Source: Ctena decussata (Eukaryota > Mollusca > Bivalvia > Lucinida > Lucinidae). Taken from it: a stretch of DNA of 64,000 bases. The stretch is taken from assembly GCA_963989385.1 (NCBI GenBank), contig OZ022508.1:56335087-56399086 (forward strand), read 5' to 3'. Made by a program: the position numbers and the translations under genes. Positions 1-11,499 of the stretch are shown piece by piece (the first letter of the stretch is position 1; the number at the start of each line of letters is the position of its first letter). The notes below the pieces were generated by a model that had not been told where the DNA came from, ran no database searches, and worked only from the letters and a program-made list of their open reading frames with translations.

Positions 1-59
1 ATGGATACACCCCCAAGGGGGATAACTCTGGCTTCAAAATATTTACCTCCCTCCTTGTA

Positions 60-246
60 GGCGGTACAGTTTACGAGGCGATTCCGATGAGATGTCACAA
101 CATATATTTCAATCTAACCTAATGGAATATCATCTCAAATGATCGTCAAGTGCTACTTATTACCTACATTCCTGCATGATATTGGACACAAAGCTCCGGG
201 TGGCGGGGCTTAAGCCCCAAGCCCCACCCTCTGGATCCGGGGCTGC
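60..246. repeat. Interspersed repeat, copy 1 of a pair with 6890-7082
   Basis: The stretch has a GAGGCGATTC...ATGAGATGTCACAACAT core followed by a segment ending CTCTGGATCCGGGGCTGC. The same order of blocks recurs at 6890-7082. It resembles one arm of the foldback family at 1611-1823 (shared TGTCACAACATAT). No coding potential is seen. Confidence 0.55.
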
Positions 247-1610
247 TGATTTGAGATGAATGGATACATGTACAGCATTTTTACAAGAATGACAATTTTA
301 AATGAATAACATTTGATTCTCTGGTTTATTGATGGCTTTTTCAATGCACACAGGGGCTACACTTACAGAAAAGAATTTGCTCTGTAAAGAAAGAAATCTT
401 TTTCCTTTAACCCATATGTGCCTAGTAGACAATCTATCCTTATAACTGGATGAGTTCATCTATCCAAAGCTCTAGATAATAAGGAGTTGTTACGACCTGG
501 CAGTGGTAACAAAAAAAGATGGAAGTAAACCAGCAACAAGCCTGTTTTAAAACTTAACAAAATTTATTTACATGTACATCAAAATTAAAACAGTCATTGA
601 TCAATCAAGAAAATATGTAATTTACGATACCTTAAATTATCCTGAATGTCCCTCAAAGTGTCCTATTTAAAACACAAGTCCTTTCACAATTTCTGATCCC
701 AAATATTAAAGTCAGCAGAATATTCCAATAATCCCAGAATGAAAGTCACAAAGTAATCCAACATATTTAAATTCCAGTATAACTTATTTAACTATAGACT
801 GGTGAAATTTACAAAGATGACTAAAGGAAAATTTGTGGTCTTTATATATTATCTAGGAACATTCAGGAATTAACCAGTGATAGATTTTACCAGACAGTTC
901 TCAATTATGACATTATTTTATACCAGAAGATTCTTAATGTTTACAACTGAAATTTCTATTATTTTCTACATTACTAAAATTAGATATCCTAGAAAATTCT
1001 CGAAACATCTTGAAAGTTCTCAAAGTTTTCTGAAGCTTCCACAACATTCTTTTGACAATGGGGAGCAAATTCCAGAACTTTCCAGACAATTCTTTCTGTA
1101 TCAGGAACATTTTGAAGATTCCCCAATTTTCCAGAATGTTCTAAAGTACAGTGTAAACAACTTGTTTATTTCAAACCTAGTAAACATCTAAAAACTGCAA
1201 AATCATGGTAAAAGAAAATATTTACACCAAATTAAACACCATATTCATAAAAGAGTATTTGGAATATATAACAAAGAAACTAACTATGGCGATAGAAAAC
1301 TGTTCATAATCTATCAGTTTGATTTTGAACAAATTATAGTCTTAAATAGTTCCTTCAAGAGCAGAGAATGATTTTGAACAAAGTATATTAAAAAATGTAT
1401 GGCATAGTTGACCTTTCACATGGTAAAGTTTATTTTGCCAGGTAACTTTGAAGAGAATCTTTGTTTGTGTGAACACTGCTGCTATTTATTTCTGACTCAT
1501 TCAGTCATGATAAGAAATAACAAAGAGCGTGGGAACTTCAAGCATTAAAACCGCATCCCCGCCCCCGCCCTCACCCCATCCTCCTCCAAGTAGTCCTATC
1601 TATGGGAGTC
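247..1610. other. AT-rich spacer, no gene recognised
   Basis: The 104-codon reading frame at 877-1191 has no recognisable domain, biased low-complexity composition and no supported splice context. A single arm of the foldback family (AGCTCTAGATAATAAGGAG) lies near 466-487. I see nothing else here. Confidence 0.5.
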
Positions 1611-1823
1611 TTAATAAGAGCTCTAGATAAGAGGGTCTATTTGGTGATAATAAGGGATAATTTTTGTTAATTCTGCATAAAAACATATGTTGTGACCCCT
1701 CATCTGAACCGTCTCATCGAGACGGTTCAGATGAGGGGTCACAACATATGGTTTCGATGAGAAATAAAAAAAAAATATCCTTAATTATCATCAAATACTC
1801 CCTCTTATCTAGAGCTCTGTTAA
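1611..1823. mobile_element. Foldback MITE (GAGCTCTAGATAAGAGG arms)
   Basis: The two halves are reverse complements. The outer arms read GAGCTCTAGATAAGAGG and the centre is a near-perfect palindrome around TGACCCCTCATCTGAACC / GGTTCAGATGAGGGGTCA. Related copies lie at 47910-48085, 49876-50100 and 52505-52715. It is non-coding; the open frame at 1664-1846 is a by-product of the palindrome. Confidence 0.8.
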
Positions 1824-2031
1824 TGCGCATCATCTTTTTCAAATAGATTTGAGTTACAACATGGATAAATGTTTCTTAACGTATATGCCGAGAGCTGAGA
1901 ATAGGGCCACTTTGCGCATCCTCGTCAAAGCCTTTGCTGATTTCATGAATTTAAAAGACTGGTTTGAGCCTTCGTTATTTGCAGGTACTTTTCAGCAACT
2001 TTTCTTTCACGATTCAGCTCATTTTACTTAC

Positions 2032-2186
2032 GCAATAGTCCCAGTCTCCCCAGTCGTAGCATTTGCCGTTCATCTTGACGTACGTGTGTTTGAATCCGTA
2101 TGGAAACGACCAACCCACACGTCGAATACTGACACATTTCTTACCCAACCAGTTCAATGGACAGCTGTAGATTTGGTAGCTTGTAG
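2032..2186 (-). CDS. Internal exon of an unrecognised Cys/Trp-rich secreted-type protein
   Basis: On the minus strand a good acceptor (CTTTTGTCACAG) precedes 155 bases that are open in one frame, and they end at a consensus donor (GC|GTAAGT). The exon adds two bases to a split codon and then 51 codons. The protein begins TSYQIYSCPLNWLGKKC, continues through RRVGWSFPYGF and ends KMNGKCYDWGDWDYC. It has four Cys, four Trp and many aromatics, typical of a disulphide-bonded extracellular peptide or domain. I do not recognise the family. A signal-peptide exon is not identified; an ATG in good context with a following donor (ATGGTGTCGGTG|GTACGT) on the same strand near 3797-3808 is a weak candidate for exon 1. 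Partner exons downstream (below 2030) are also unassigned. The plus-strand frame over the same bases is the shadow. Exon reality is fairly likely; function unknown. Confidence 0.65.
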
Positions 2187-2189
2187 CTG

Positions 2190-3125
2190 TGACAAAAGTT
2201 TCTCAGCTTCATGAAATAAAAATGAAATACTCGCTAATCAGAGTAAATTAGTACATAATTACATAGTAGTTAGGTTCTTAACGTTTAAAAAATACCAAAA
2301 TTATTATTTTTTTTTATTATTTTTTCTTTCAGACTTCTCTTTATTCCCATGAATATACCTCTATATATTCAATATAACAATATAACATGGAATTCAGATA
2401 AAGTATAATTATGCTGCATATTTTGCCATGACAACACTTAATCCATGATAACTATGAAGCCGTGAACCCCAACCTATGAAAACTAATGATATGCCACCAC
2501 AAAACCTATAGTGTTTGTAAGCATGTGAAAAAATGCATTTGGAATAGGAGCAAACAGAAGCAATGCTGCATGCACTTTTTGTCCGAATTGCTTTGTCCCA
2601 CTACACCGGGATCAAAAGCTCGTACAACTAAACGTTTTGACGTCGACGTGAACATTTTCTCGCACAAAATTAATGATGCCTTAAGAAAGTGCATTCCGTT
2701 ATTTTTTTCATTTTGTCATAAATAATGGTAACCGTCTCAGGTTTCCCATTTGTGTTAAAAAAAAGTCAATACTTTACAGGGATGCAGTTATTTGAATTCT
2801 TATTTTTATGACGTAAAGCCCGAAACAAAAAGCAGATTCCCGTGCAGTTCAAATTCTCCCAGCGAATCCCGCATTTTCAGTCCTACATGTTCACGCCCGG
2901 CCAAGTTATCCAAAATATGCGGCGGAGAAGATCTGCGAATGTTGCACATTACGAGCCATACATAAATTATCAATCAGATTAAATGATGTGTCAAATTTCA
3001 CAGGTTATCCCAGGAAATCAACATGTTTGAATTTCGCTGGAAGCGAAAATTCGTTTCATCGTAAACGGGGTACACTTTTTTTATTCATTTTCCGGAAAAA
3101 AAGAGGATCTTACATGAGTGGTCAT
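2190..3125. other. Probable intron/intergenic sequence, nothing recognised
   Basis: The short frames on both strands at 2486-2725 overlap each other and have no domain or splice support. Part of this may be intron of the minus-strand gene whose exon lies at 2032-2186. Confidence 0.4.
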
Positions 3126-3230
3126 GTATTATTGAATTTATTAAACGAGTTGGGGAAAAAGATAAGATGCGAGGCTATGCCGAGCATCTCATCGGTTTTC
3201 CCCTACAAGTTTAATAAATTCGATAATACA
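3126..3230. repeat. Foldback repeat
   Basis: The arm TATTATTGAATTTATTAAAC is mirrored about 100 bp later by the reverse complement (GTTTAATAAATTCGATAATA), with matching GGGGAAAA and GATGC/GCATC blocks inside. The whole segment can fold into one long hairpin. Non-coding. Confidence 0.7.
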
Positions 3231-3239
3231 GGAGCACGA

Positions 3240-4850
3240 ATGCAAGATTCTATTTATCAAATGACACTATAATTGCATTTTATTAGCAAATTTTGTTTTA
3301 AAACGTCACGATTTCGCCATTAGAAAACGCGACGTTTTATGGACGTCAACGTATAACATTACGACGCTATTTGCATATTTAATCCACAAGTGGATCATCG
3401 TTTTTAATGCATGGCTTAATTACACTCTCAGATGCGACGTCATACGATAAAAATGGATAGTTAAGGGTGTATCGGTACACTTTCAGGGGAAGCAACTCTG
3501 CCACTTTTATTATTGTTTCCCTTCGCAATGGATGTCAACTCTCTCCTGTAGGAAATTCTTTCCTTCAAAAGGAGACCCATTTTTGGAAAAAGCTCTATCG
3601 ACCATGGAAGCAAAATGGGAAATACAAAAGGTTGTCTCCCTTTGTAAATGTGGCTAAAAAAAGAAAGAAAACGAAGCTGTACTCATACACCTTTAAAAAT
3701 ATTTGTTTTCATCTGATCGAGGTCAACCCTGATCTTATACTGTCTTCGACAAAAATGTTAACAGAAAGAAGATAGACAAACAGCTTACGTACCACCGACA
3801 CCATTTCGCTGATCAGTCCAGCTGATACTCAGCACTGCACAGATAAGCAAAGCGTCAACGGACAAGCTAGAATAAAATACATCGAATTGTAACAAATCTA
3901 GAATGTAAACATTTTTAGGGAAAGCAAGCCTTCCGTTTTCATTTTTGCCTCCCTCCTCAATAAGGTCAAGTCAGCTAAATTCGGCAGCAGGTAAATTCGG
4001 GCAGGGACATTGTTTCCTTTATATGCCAGTTGTTTGAAATAAAAATAAAAATAACTGGTCAAACAGTGAAAATCTTGTCTCGTCTAGATTTTCACTGTTT
4101 GCAATGGTATGTCCGAATTTACTTGCTATCCGAATTTACACGTGTTGACCCTAGGTGCAAACTTTGGCTAAATGAATGTAACAAGATAGCAATGTGTTTC
4201 CAACGTTTTAAAGGGAACCTGCGCATCACTAATTCCAGCTTACGCACGCAAATTCCACCAAAGACCAGTACAAGATTACATTCCGCTATTAATTTTCTAC
4301 AGACGACAATGTTAATATCTTGTGATTTTATTCAAAAACTGTACATACAAAGTTTTCCAAACCTGTCTTGCTTTAGAGTGTCATCCAAGCCAACTTCAAT
4401 TTGGAAGAAAAAGTCACTTGCTTCCCAACTCAGAAAGCCGCCATGTTGGATGGAAAATGGCAACCACCAACTCGTAGCCCCCCAAAATAGCATGTCTTTC
4501 TACTAGGGGCTAATTTCCAAAATCAACCCAATCTCCTTCTGACAAAAACATTTCTCAATCAAATATGCCTATTTGTAACTATCGTTTGTTAGTCTTTTTA
4601 TACTGTAATAAATCCAACATTCATGATTGACAGGTGATGTCATCTTTGATACAATGTAAACCTAATGCTCTTCCCGAAAAAGGCGGAACCTAAAGCATTC
4701 ATTAGCATACTGATCAACCGCTCAACCTGCTAGTTGCCAAAATTATAAATTTTGGCAACTAACAGGTTGAGTTATCGGTCAGTGTGTAATAGTATCCCTG
4801 TAGAAATCTAACAGCATAAATCGCATTGTTTCACAATAACATATACATCA
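3240..4850. other. Non-coding stretch with two perfect hairpins
   Basis: No supported gene. Two short palindromes stand out: 4058-4103 (CAAACAGTGAAAATC mirrored by GATTTTCACTGTTTG) and about 4718-4781 (CTCAACCTG and TAGTTGCCAAAAT mirrored around an AT-rich centre). The open frames at 3467-3775 and 4030-4506 cross these palindromes and have no recognisable domain. Confidence 0.5.
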
Positions 4851-4897
4851 AACATATACTCCTCGCCGAAAGTTAAGCATAAGTTAAAACAAATAAG

Positions 4898-5352
4898 TTA
4901 AAGGCCCCATTGCTCTATCAGCATGAAAATTTTATCACTGCAAGCTTCTCACTATAGTTTCGTCATTGTAAATGACCGGGATTAGCCAGCTTTGAAATTA
5001 TAAAACATCCTTCAGTTTCACATAAAAGGGATTTGAAAACTTATTTGGGTCATTTAATGACCTACTTTCGATTTCATAAAATGGTAAAAATACAATGTAC
5101 AATGTGGAGTCCCAATCACTATCCCGCCTATGTTTATATAGCATTGCTAGACGGGAAACCAGAACAGGAAACTGTATTTTGTGTAGCGACTTGCTATTTT
5201 TCAAAACTTGTTTTCTCTACTTTTTACCAGTTATATGACTCAATATATGCACACCAACCCACATTTTATTACCAAACGTGAAGGTTGAACAGCTTTTTAC
5301 AATGATTTGAGTTTTGGCGTTTTTACCGCTGATAGGACTATGGAGACTTTAA
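4898..5352 (+). mobile_element. TTAA-flanked MITE, copy 1
   Basis: Both ends are TTAA. The inner ends AGGCCCCATTGCTCTATCAGC and GCTGATAGGACTATGGAGACT are imperfect inverted repeats. Copies with the same ends and interior lie at 6338-6879, 16106-16585 and 30762-31303 (minus), with a 3' fragment at 50707-50955. The TTAA target is piggyBac-like; the superfamily is inference. The interior has no transposase; short frames here recur as repeat by-products. Confidence 0.8.
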
Positions 5353-5452
5353 GATAACTGGTGTTAATAACAATCGAATTCTAACTTTCTGTGGAAGTAA
5401 AATGTTATCCATCATCAACACCAATTATTAAACATCGTTAAATTAGCAACTT

Positions 5453-5714
5453 TGATTTGAATTTGGGTAAGCACTGCACAAAGCGAGCACAGATGTATAT
5501 GTTCAAAAAAAAAACACTTTGGAAGGGAAAAAATATATCGTTGCAATGTGCTGTGACTTTCTTTCTCACCAATTTTACGTTTTGTAACGCTAAATGTTTT
5601 TGGCGAGTATGAAATTACTGCTTTCATTAAAGCAAAGCCTAATTTTCTTTCGAAACTTTGAATTTTGGGGGCTTTTATTACTGTGCTCGCTTTGTGCAGT
5701 GCTTACTCAAATCA
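5453..5714. repeat. Inverted repeat with ~34-bp arms
   Basis: The arm GTAAGCACTGCACAAAGCGA at 5467 is mirrored by TCGCTTTGTGCAGTGCTTAC around 5687-5706, with matching TTTGA/TCAAA outside. It lies inside the TIR element at 4855-5867, so it may be that element's internal structure or a further insertion. Confidence 0.65.
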
Positions 5715-6337
5715 GTTTTAAGTTGGTGTATTTACAATGCTGAAGAACTGATTTGATGAAATAATACATTTATCTTCATTCTGAAATTTCGTGTATAAGT
5801 ATCGTGATTTCCAATAATCCTGGTACATTTGCTTCGAAAATACGCTTAACTTTTGGCGAGGAGTATATAAAACGCATTAAAACTTATTCGAAGTTATAAT
5901 ATATAAAATAGTAATATAATAATATAATCTACTAACCTTGAAACCATGACTATCGAGTCGACTCTATTTGTACTGTGAAAGACAGTTACAGCCGAGACTG
6001 AGATTTAGAAAACTTGTGGGCGTATTTGCGTATTTTCTTGTCACACGTGACAAGGATACATACATAATCAGGAAGCTAATCGTATTTTGTTAAAGGACTT
6101 ATTCTGTAATCAGGATTGTACAGTAACTTAACACTTATGTAAGGAAGCAGATAAGCCAAAAGGAAATTATTACATGTCAGGCCCGGATCCAGACCACCAC
6201 GTACTGATGGGGCTCTGGATAACTGAGGGGGCTTGGACGCGCCGAGATGTATGTGTGCATGTGTGGGTAGGGGCTTGAAAATATATGACATCATTTGGGA
6301 TCAATTTGATGAGAATTTTTGATTATGTCATTTTGCC

Positions 6338-6879
6338 TTAAAGGCCCAATTGCTCTATCAGCATGAATTATTTTATCGTGAAGTATCGCTGCAAGCTTCT
6401 CACTATAGTTTCTTCATTATATATGATCGTGGTTGGCCGGCTTTGAAAAATTAAAACGTCCTTGATTTTCCCATAAAAACGATTTGAAAAATATCTAGGT
6501 CATTTTAATTGGCAACTAAAATTCATAACATGGTAAAAATACAAGGTACAAGAGGTAACAATACAAGGTACAGGGAATAAAAATACAATGTACAGTTGTT
6601 TACTAGTTGATAAAAATACAACGTAAGGCGTGGCTCTGATTCTTTGTCTCGTTATTGTGTGTGTTTATTACTCTACGGGGAACCAGAAACAAATACCGTA
6701 TTTTTACGGAAAGACCGGTCAAATTTACTCAAAATACCTTATTCCTTCTTCTTTGCCAGTTATATGACACTAAAAGCACAGCAACCGACATTTTATCATC
6801 AGTTCTGAAGGCTGTACCAATTTTATAAGGATTTGTGCTTCGACGATTTTTACTACTGATAGGACTATAGAGACTTTAA
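6338..6879 (+). mobile_element. TTAA-flanked MITE, copy 2
   Basis: It has the same ends as the copy at 4898-5352 (TTAA then AGGCCCAATTGCTCTATCAGC; right end TGATAGGACTATAGAGACT then TTAA). It is longer because of local duplications of a TACAAGGTACA motif near 6540-6600. Confidence 0.75.
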
Positions 6880-6889
6880 TATAAATGTT

Positions 6890-7082
6890 GTGATATATCT
6901 CATTAGAATCGAGGCGATTCTAATAAGATGTCACAACATGTCTTTTAATCTAACCACATGGATAAATTACCTCAAACCGTCATCAGATTCTCCTTATTAA
7001 CTGGATGCCTATTATACATAACACAGAGGCCCAGATAGCGAGACTGAAGCTCCAAAGCCCAACCCCTGGATCCGGAGCTGCA
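6890..7082. repeat. Interspersed repeat, copy 2 of 60-246
   Basis: It carries the CGATTCTAATAAGATGTCACAACATG block and then CCCTGGATCCGGAGCTGC, in the same order as at 60-246. Non-coding. Confidence 0.55.
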
Positions 7083-7084
7083 CG

Positions 7085-7972
7085 TACGAGGAGCGATCGA
7101 AAAGTTCTGAGCCTAAAATACTTCTAGTAAATCTGAGCATGCTTGCTTAACACGAATGTAATTAGTTGTCATTTACTAGTTTTCGATGGAAGTTTAAAAA
7201 ATAATTGGCGAAAGTTTCTTTTTACAGCACCTTAAACACAAGAGGGGTGGCATATTTTTTAAGATAACATTTAAAACTACTTGTCTTGCCTTATTTTGAA
7301 AAAATATTCTTAATATTCTACAAGATTTAAACGGTTCTTGTTGTAGTACATAAAAATATGATGATTTGTCAATATATTGATAGAAATGCAAAATACTTTG
7401 GCATCGGTGGCTTTACCGTAAACCCTTAAATATTGCAACCCTGAAATTTAGAGACCCATATCCTACTTTCGTGTTTGTTAGAAACTTGGTGAGCAAAATC
7501 AAACAATGTTAACACACATATAAACATTGACATCTTACATGATTTTAGTCAAAAAGAGTTAAAAGCTATCCGCTTCTGTGCACGCAGAGCATGCGACTCC
7601 GATTGTGCACTGTCTGCAGAAACTCTCAAAATAGACACTTTCTGAAAATTAAAATTTTGCTTTTTATTCTGAAATGTAATAAATTAATGTTTGCATATAT
7701 CATCAATTACCGGGATGCTGTAGGACATACACTTGCAAAAAACAACTGCATATGTTTGACTCTGCTAAAGTTGTGGTCGGTCAAAGAGTTATACAGTGCA
7801 CTCATAGGGGTAATCCTAAAATGTGACGTGTTATCCAATTGATATTTAAGACAAATTCCCGAAATTTGGTGTTTGTTGTTCTGTAGAATGGCTGTTTAAA
7901 ATCAATAACTCAAATTCGCTCTAAAGGTTTCAAAACATGGTGGGGCTTAGAACTTTTCGATCGCTCCTCGTA
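7085..7972. mobile_element. ~890-bp TA-flanked TIR element, mariner-like ends
   Basis: The left end TACGAGGAGCGATCGAAAAG and the right end are reverse complements for about 29 bp with one mismatch. TA stands at both outer edges. ACGAGG-type ends followed by AAAGTTCT are usual for mariner elements. The interior has no transposase; an 83-codon frame at 7591-7842 shows no D,D(34)D motif. It is a non-autonomous copy. Confidence 0.75.
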
Positions 7973-8351
7973 ACGAAAAATCATTCATTTTGATACCGGT
8001 AATTAAAGAATTTTGAGTATTGTATATTGGGCGGCATACCGTCCATTCAGCATTTTCCTAATTAAGTAAAACAGATATGCCAGGTTTTTCAGTTAACCTG
8101 AACATGTTATATCTCTCCCTGCATATGGGGACCTCCAGTTAACGTCCCGATCCGAAAGACGGCGCGCTTTTCTAATTTCATCCCTGCAAATGACACTAAT
8201 GAAGTGGGTTTGAAAACCAAAATTTTAATGATGCGACCAAGAATCGATATCGGGATTCGGGACCTTTAACACCAGAGGCAAGTCCATTTACCCACTGAGC
8301 TACCACATTACATCCACGAAGCTGCCAAGCTACTTAAACTCCTATAGATCA

Positions 8352-8551
8352 GGGTCCATATTTATAAAACGACTTAAGTGGTTGCTATGCTGTTGCTAAG
8401 GCTAAATTTCTATGAAGGAGGTTCCCTACAATTATGAAATTAGCGCTGGAGGAACAGTCTTTTTCATGGTTGTAGGGAATCTTCTTCAAAGAAATTTGGC
8501 CTTAGCAACAGCATAGCAACCACTTAAGTCGTTTTATAAATACGGCCCCAG
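8352..8551. mobile_element. Foldback MITE (GGCCGTATTTATAAAACGAC ends), copy 1
   Basis: Almost perfect full-length inverted repeat. The arms read TATTTATAAAACGACTTAAG then TGGTTGCTATGCTGTTGCTA, mirrored at the right end. A second copy lies at 19267-19490. No coding potential. Confidence 0.8.
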
Positions 8552-8559
8552 GTCGCAAG

Positions 8560-9520
8560 ACAAGATCCCTGAAGATGGAAGGGATGCAAGTGTGGCCTGG
8601 AGAGGGCTGTCAGTTGCATGCCGAGACATGCCCCTCACGTGTTTTCTCTCAAAATGTTTTGGGTTTAGCGACACTGAAGAAAATAAATACAGGAAAATGA
8701 GTATCTGACTCACAAAAGTTGGTGAATGCACATGTATATATATATCGGTATTTCTCTGACAGTCTCTGTCATTTCAGGGCTTCCCAGCCCTTTGATTTCT
8801 CTAGCAATTGGAGTCACTGGTTTAAGAACCTCACACCACATCAACATAGTTGTTATAGAATTATACTATCGGAGCCATCGGCTCTGTTCAGCAAAGTATT
8901 CTGACGGTCTCCTGGAGCGCGTGTTGTTTTTTCCCCTACGTATTTGATTTTAAAAAATGAGACTGTTATTCAACCCTCCTGCCTTGTCTGCTCAGGTCAG
9001 TTTTCAAATTCCATTTGTACTGATGCGAGTGTGAGAATCAGTTGCAAATAGCATACCAGCTAGAAATATGTAAGAAGTGGAATCGACCAAGGAAGATTTT
9101 GAATAAGTTTGTCAGGGCTCTGGTTATGTCTGGCGGCTCTGATTATGACTAATGAAAACCCTATGGGCAATATTATATATTTAGTTTCTACTGTAGTTTT
9201 TCGGCGATGTGATCGAGTCAACTTTCGTATAAAAATGGTATATACAACTCTCATTATTTGGCAATTACAAAATGCTGTCTGCCGCAACGTGCTGCCAAAA
9301 AAAAAGTTATAATAATAATACAGGTCGCATTTTAAAACTAGATTTTCACTGACATCGGTTTGAACTTAGAAAAAACAGTTTGAGATGTTATTTTGGGCTC
9401 TTCCATAGCAAAACAAAGTAAAATTAATATAAGACCACTCATATTAAGCTAGCCAACATAATCAAAGCTGCCGGCCGTTATCAGAATCTTTGCAGACCCT
9501 TTGTATGATCTAATTCTAAT
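8560..9520. other. Spacer, no gene recognised
   Basis: Overlapping short frames on both strands (8534-8947, 9060-9312) lack domains and splice support. I see nothing further. Confidence 0.45.
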
Positions 9521-9524
9521 ATGT

Positions 9525-9755
9525 GCCACGACACGAGAAAACCGACAAAGTGGTTGTGCGCCCAGTGCAAACTCAGATCAGCCTGGGCATCCGCCCAGTC
9601 AGCTCAGACTATTCGCTAAGCGCTTAAAGGACAAGCAATGGTCTAAGCTAACTTCATGTGGACAGCAAAGACTCTGATCAGACTGGGCGGATGCTCAGGC
9701 CGATCCGAGTCTGTGCTGGACGCACAACGACTTTGTTGGTTTTCTGGTGTCGCGG
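9525..9755. mobile_element. Hairpin MITE (GAGCCGCGACACGA family), type A
   Basis: Ends GCCACGACACGAGAAAACC and GGTTTTCTGGTGTCGCGG are inverted repeats. The interior carries a second pair of inverted repeats built on CAGATCAGCCTGGGCATCCG and its mirror. Type A copies read GTGGTTGTGCGCCCAG after the terminus. Confidence 0.9.
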
Positions 9756-9805
9756 GAATGGGAATTGCATTTTAGCCACCTACACGTGTTTGGTGCGTGG
9801 ATATT

Positions 9806-11495
9806 AGGGAGGTTAAGATTTAGAACTTGTACGCGTGCGGCTACTGGTAGCTACACGTACACGTACAAGTTCTAATTATAGTTATTAAAAGTTAAGATAA
9901 ATGTAACTTGTACGTGTACGTGTAACCAAATAAATGCGGCGCTTAGATGGTCAAAGTAATTATAGAAGAAGCTATTTGCATGAGCTTTCGTCCGTGTGTA
10001 CGTTTATGGGTTAAAATTATCTCCTCTGTACCAAATGTTTCGGTCGGTTTTTGTCGAAACCTAACGTTCTAATTATTTTGGTGTCAAAAAGAAAGCCCGT
10101 TGACCAATATCACACCCGGTGACCATCTTATATACACCACATTTTTTTCTAATAATTGCACTGTTACAAAGTCCCTTAGGTTTTACGGGAAAAGACCTGG
10201 CATCTGGCTGCCAGGCTTTCACCATAAAAAGTACGGGACATTACTTTAAGGTTTTGATATGGAACGCGACTGCATTGTGTAAAAACCTTGCTTTAAAATC
10301 CGCATTTAAATTCTTTATAATAAATATACAACCAAACGCGGAATTAAAACAGCTTTTTAACACAGTGCAGTCAGTTTCCATCATAAAAAGTTATGGTACT
10401 ATCCTGTATTTTTACAGTAAAGGAAAGCCCTTACTACTGTCAGTTCACTATACCTGTGTACACTCACTTATTCTCCACCGTCCCCGATTTTTTTCGAAAG
10501 CTTTCATTGATTACAACGACCATCAGAAGCCCCTGTGTGTTATCCTTTTTTTATCGTTTATTGGTAATGTAGCCCATACCCACCCATCTTACAGTCTGAT
10601 TTCCCCACTTTGACTGGGATATAAATTATCCCGACCAGCTTTCCCGCCTCAAATGGACGGACGCACGGCGCCCCGTTTCTGAGGTGCGTGGCGGAGGGTT
10701 GGGGACGTCGTTACGATAACTGAAATACACATACTTCCAAACTCAGTCCCATTTATGATGCTGACATGTGACCACCTGATTTTTTAAACCGCTGGCTGGG
10801 AGGTTGATGCTCTAGACTCATGATCACGAGGTCGCGGGTTCGATTCCATTTAAGGTCATTTTTCTTTTCTGCATCTTGTTTATTTCAGCGTCGTCCATAT
10901 CTCATATATTTCCCTAATATGCCCCACATGACTTAAATACTGTTGGTTTAAACAATATTTTATTCAATTATCTACATACATGTATGGTACATTCAAAGTT
11001 CAATTTTCATGAAAAGGATTTGGTCGAAAGCTCATAGCTTGTATAGACCATTTCCATAGCTTGTATAGACCATTTCCATTTCTTAAATACTGTTGAAAGG
11101 GTCGTATAACCCGAAACATTTATCCATCTATCTTTACAACTGCGGAGATATCTACAACAAATACTGCCTTTGCCTCGCATGTACCACTCTCACTGTAAAC
11201 ATTGGTGTATCTTATTTACGCTTCACTGATTTTCAAGTGAACGCTTTAAATCATTCCTCAGATATATGCTCTCAACTCTGATACAATAAAAGAAAATGTA
11301 CATTTACGAATTCAATCCGAAAAATGAATTCAAAGTACACGTTTATTTAGCTACGTGTAAACAGCCTCCTAGAAGTAGTCAACGTCTAGAATTTACTTCT
11401 AACTGGTAGAGAGTATGCAATTTTTGATGACGTATGCACACAAATCATCGCTAGACGTACACGTACACGTACAAGTTAAAAATCTTAACCTCCCT
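9806..11495. mobile_element. 1.69-kb TIR element
   Basis: The left end AGGGAGGTTAAGATTTAGAA followed by CTTGTACGCGT is mirrored at the right end (ACGTGTACGTACAAG-type block, then AATCTTAACCTCCCT). ATT flanks both sides and could be the target duplication. A third CTTGTACGTGTACGTGTA block lies at 9906-9925. A 164-codon frame at 10119-10613 shows no recognisable transposase domain, and part of it overlaps CTGGCATCTGGCTGCCAG-type repeat sequence. A tRNA-like A/B-box stretch lies near 10789-10850 (GAGGTCGCGGGTTCGATTCC). Confidence 0.7.
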
Positions 11496-11499
11496 ATTG

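Larger units (their letters stand above)
4855..5867. mobile_element. TIR element with nested insertions
   Basis: The ends are near-perfect terminal inverted repeats of about 24 bp, TATACTCCTCGCCGAAAGTT at the left and its reverse complement (one mismatch) at the right. The outer TA would fit a Tc1/mariner-type TA target. No transposase is seen. A TTAA-flanked MITE (4898-5352) sits inside, so the original element was about 560 bp. Confidence 0.7.

Noticed and set aside
1664..1846. 60-codon frame
   Set aside because: Lies across a perfect foldback MITE core; no coding evidence.
10119..10613. 164-codon frame inside the 1.69-kb TIR element
   Set aside because: No transposase motif, low-complexity hydrophobic composition, and partial overlap with interspersed palindromic sequence.
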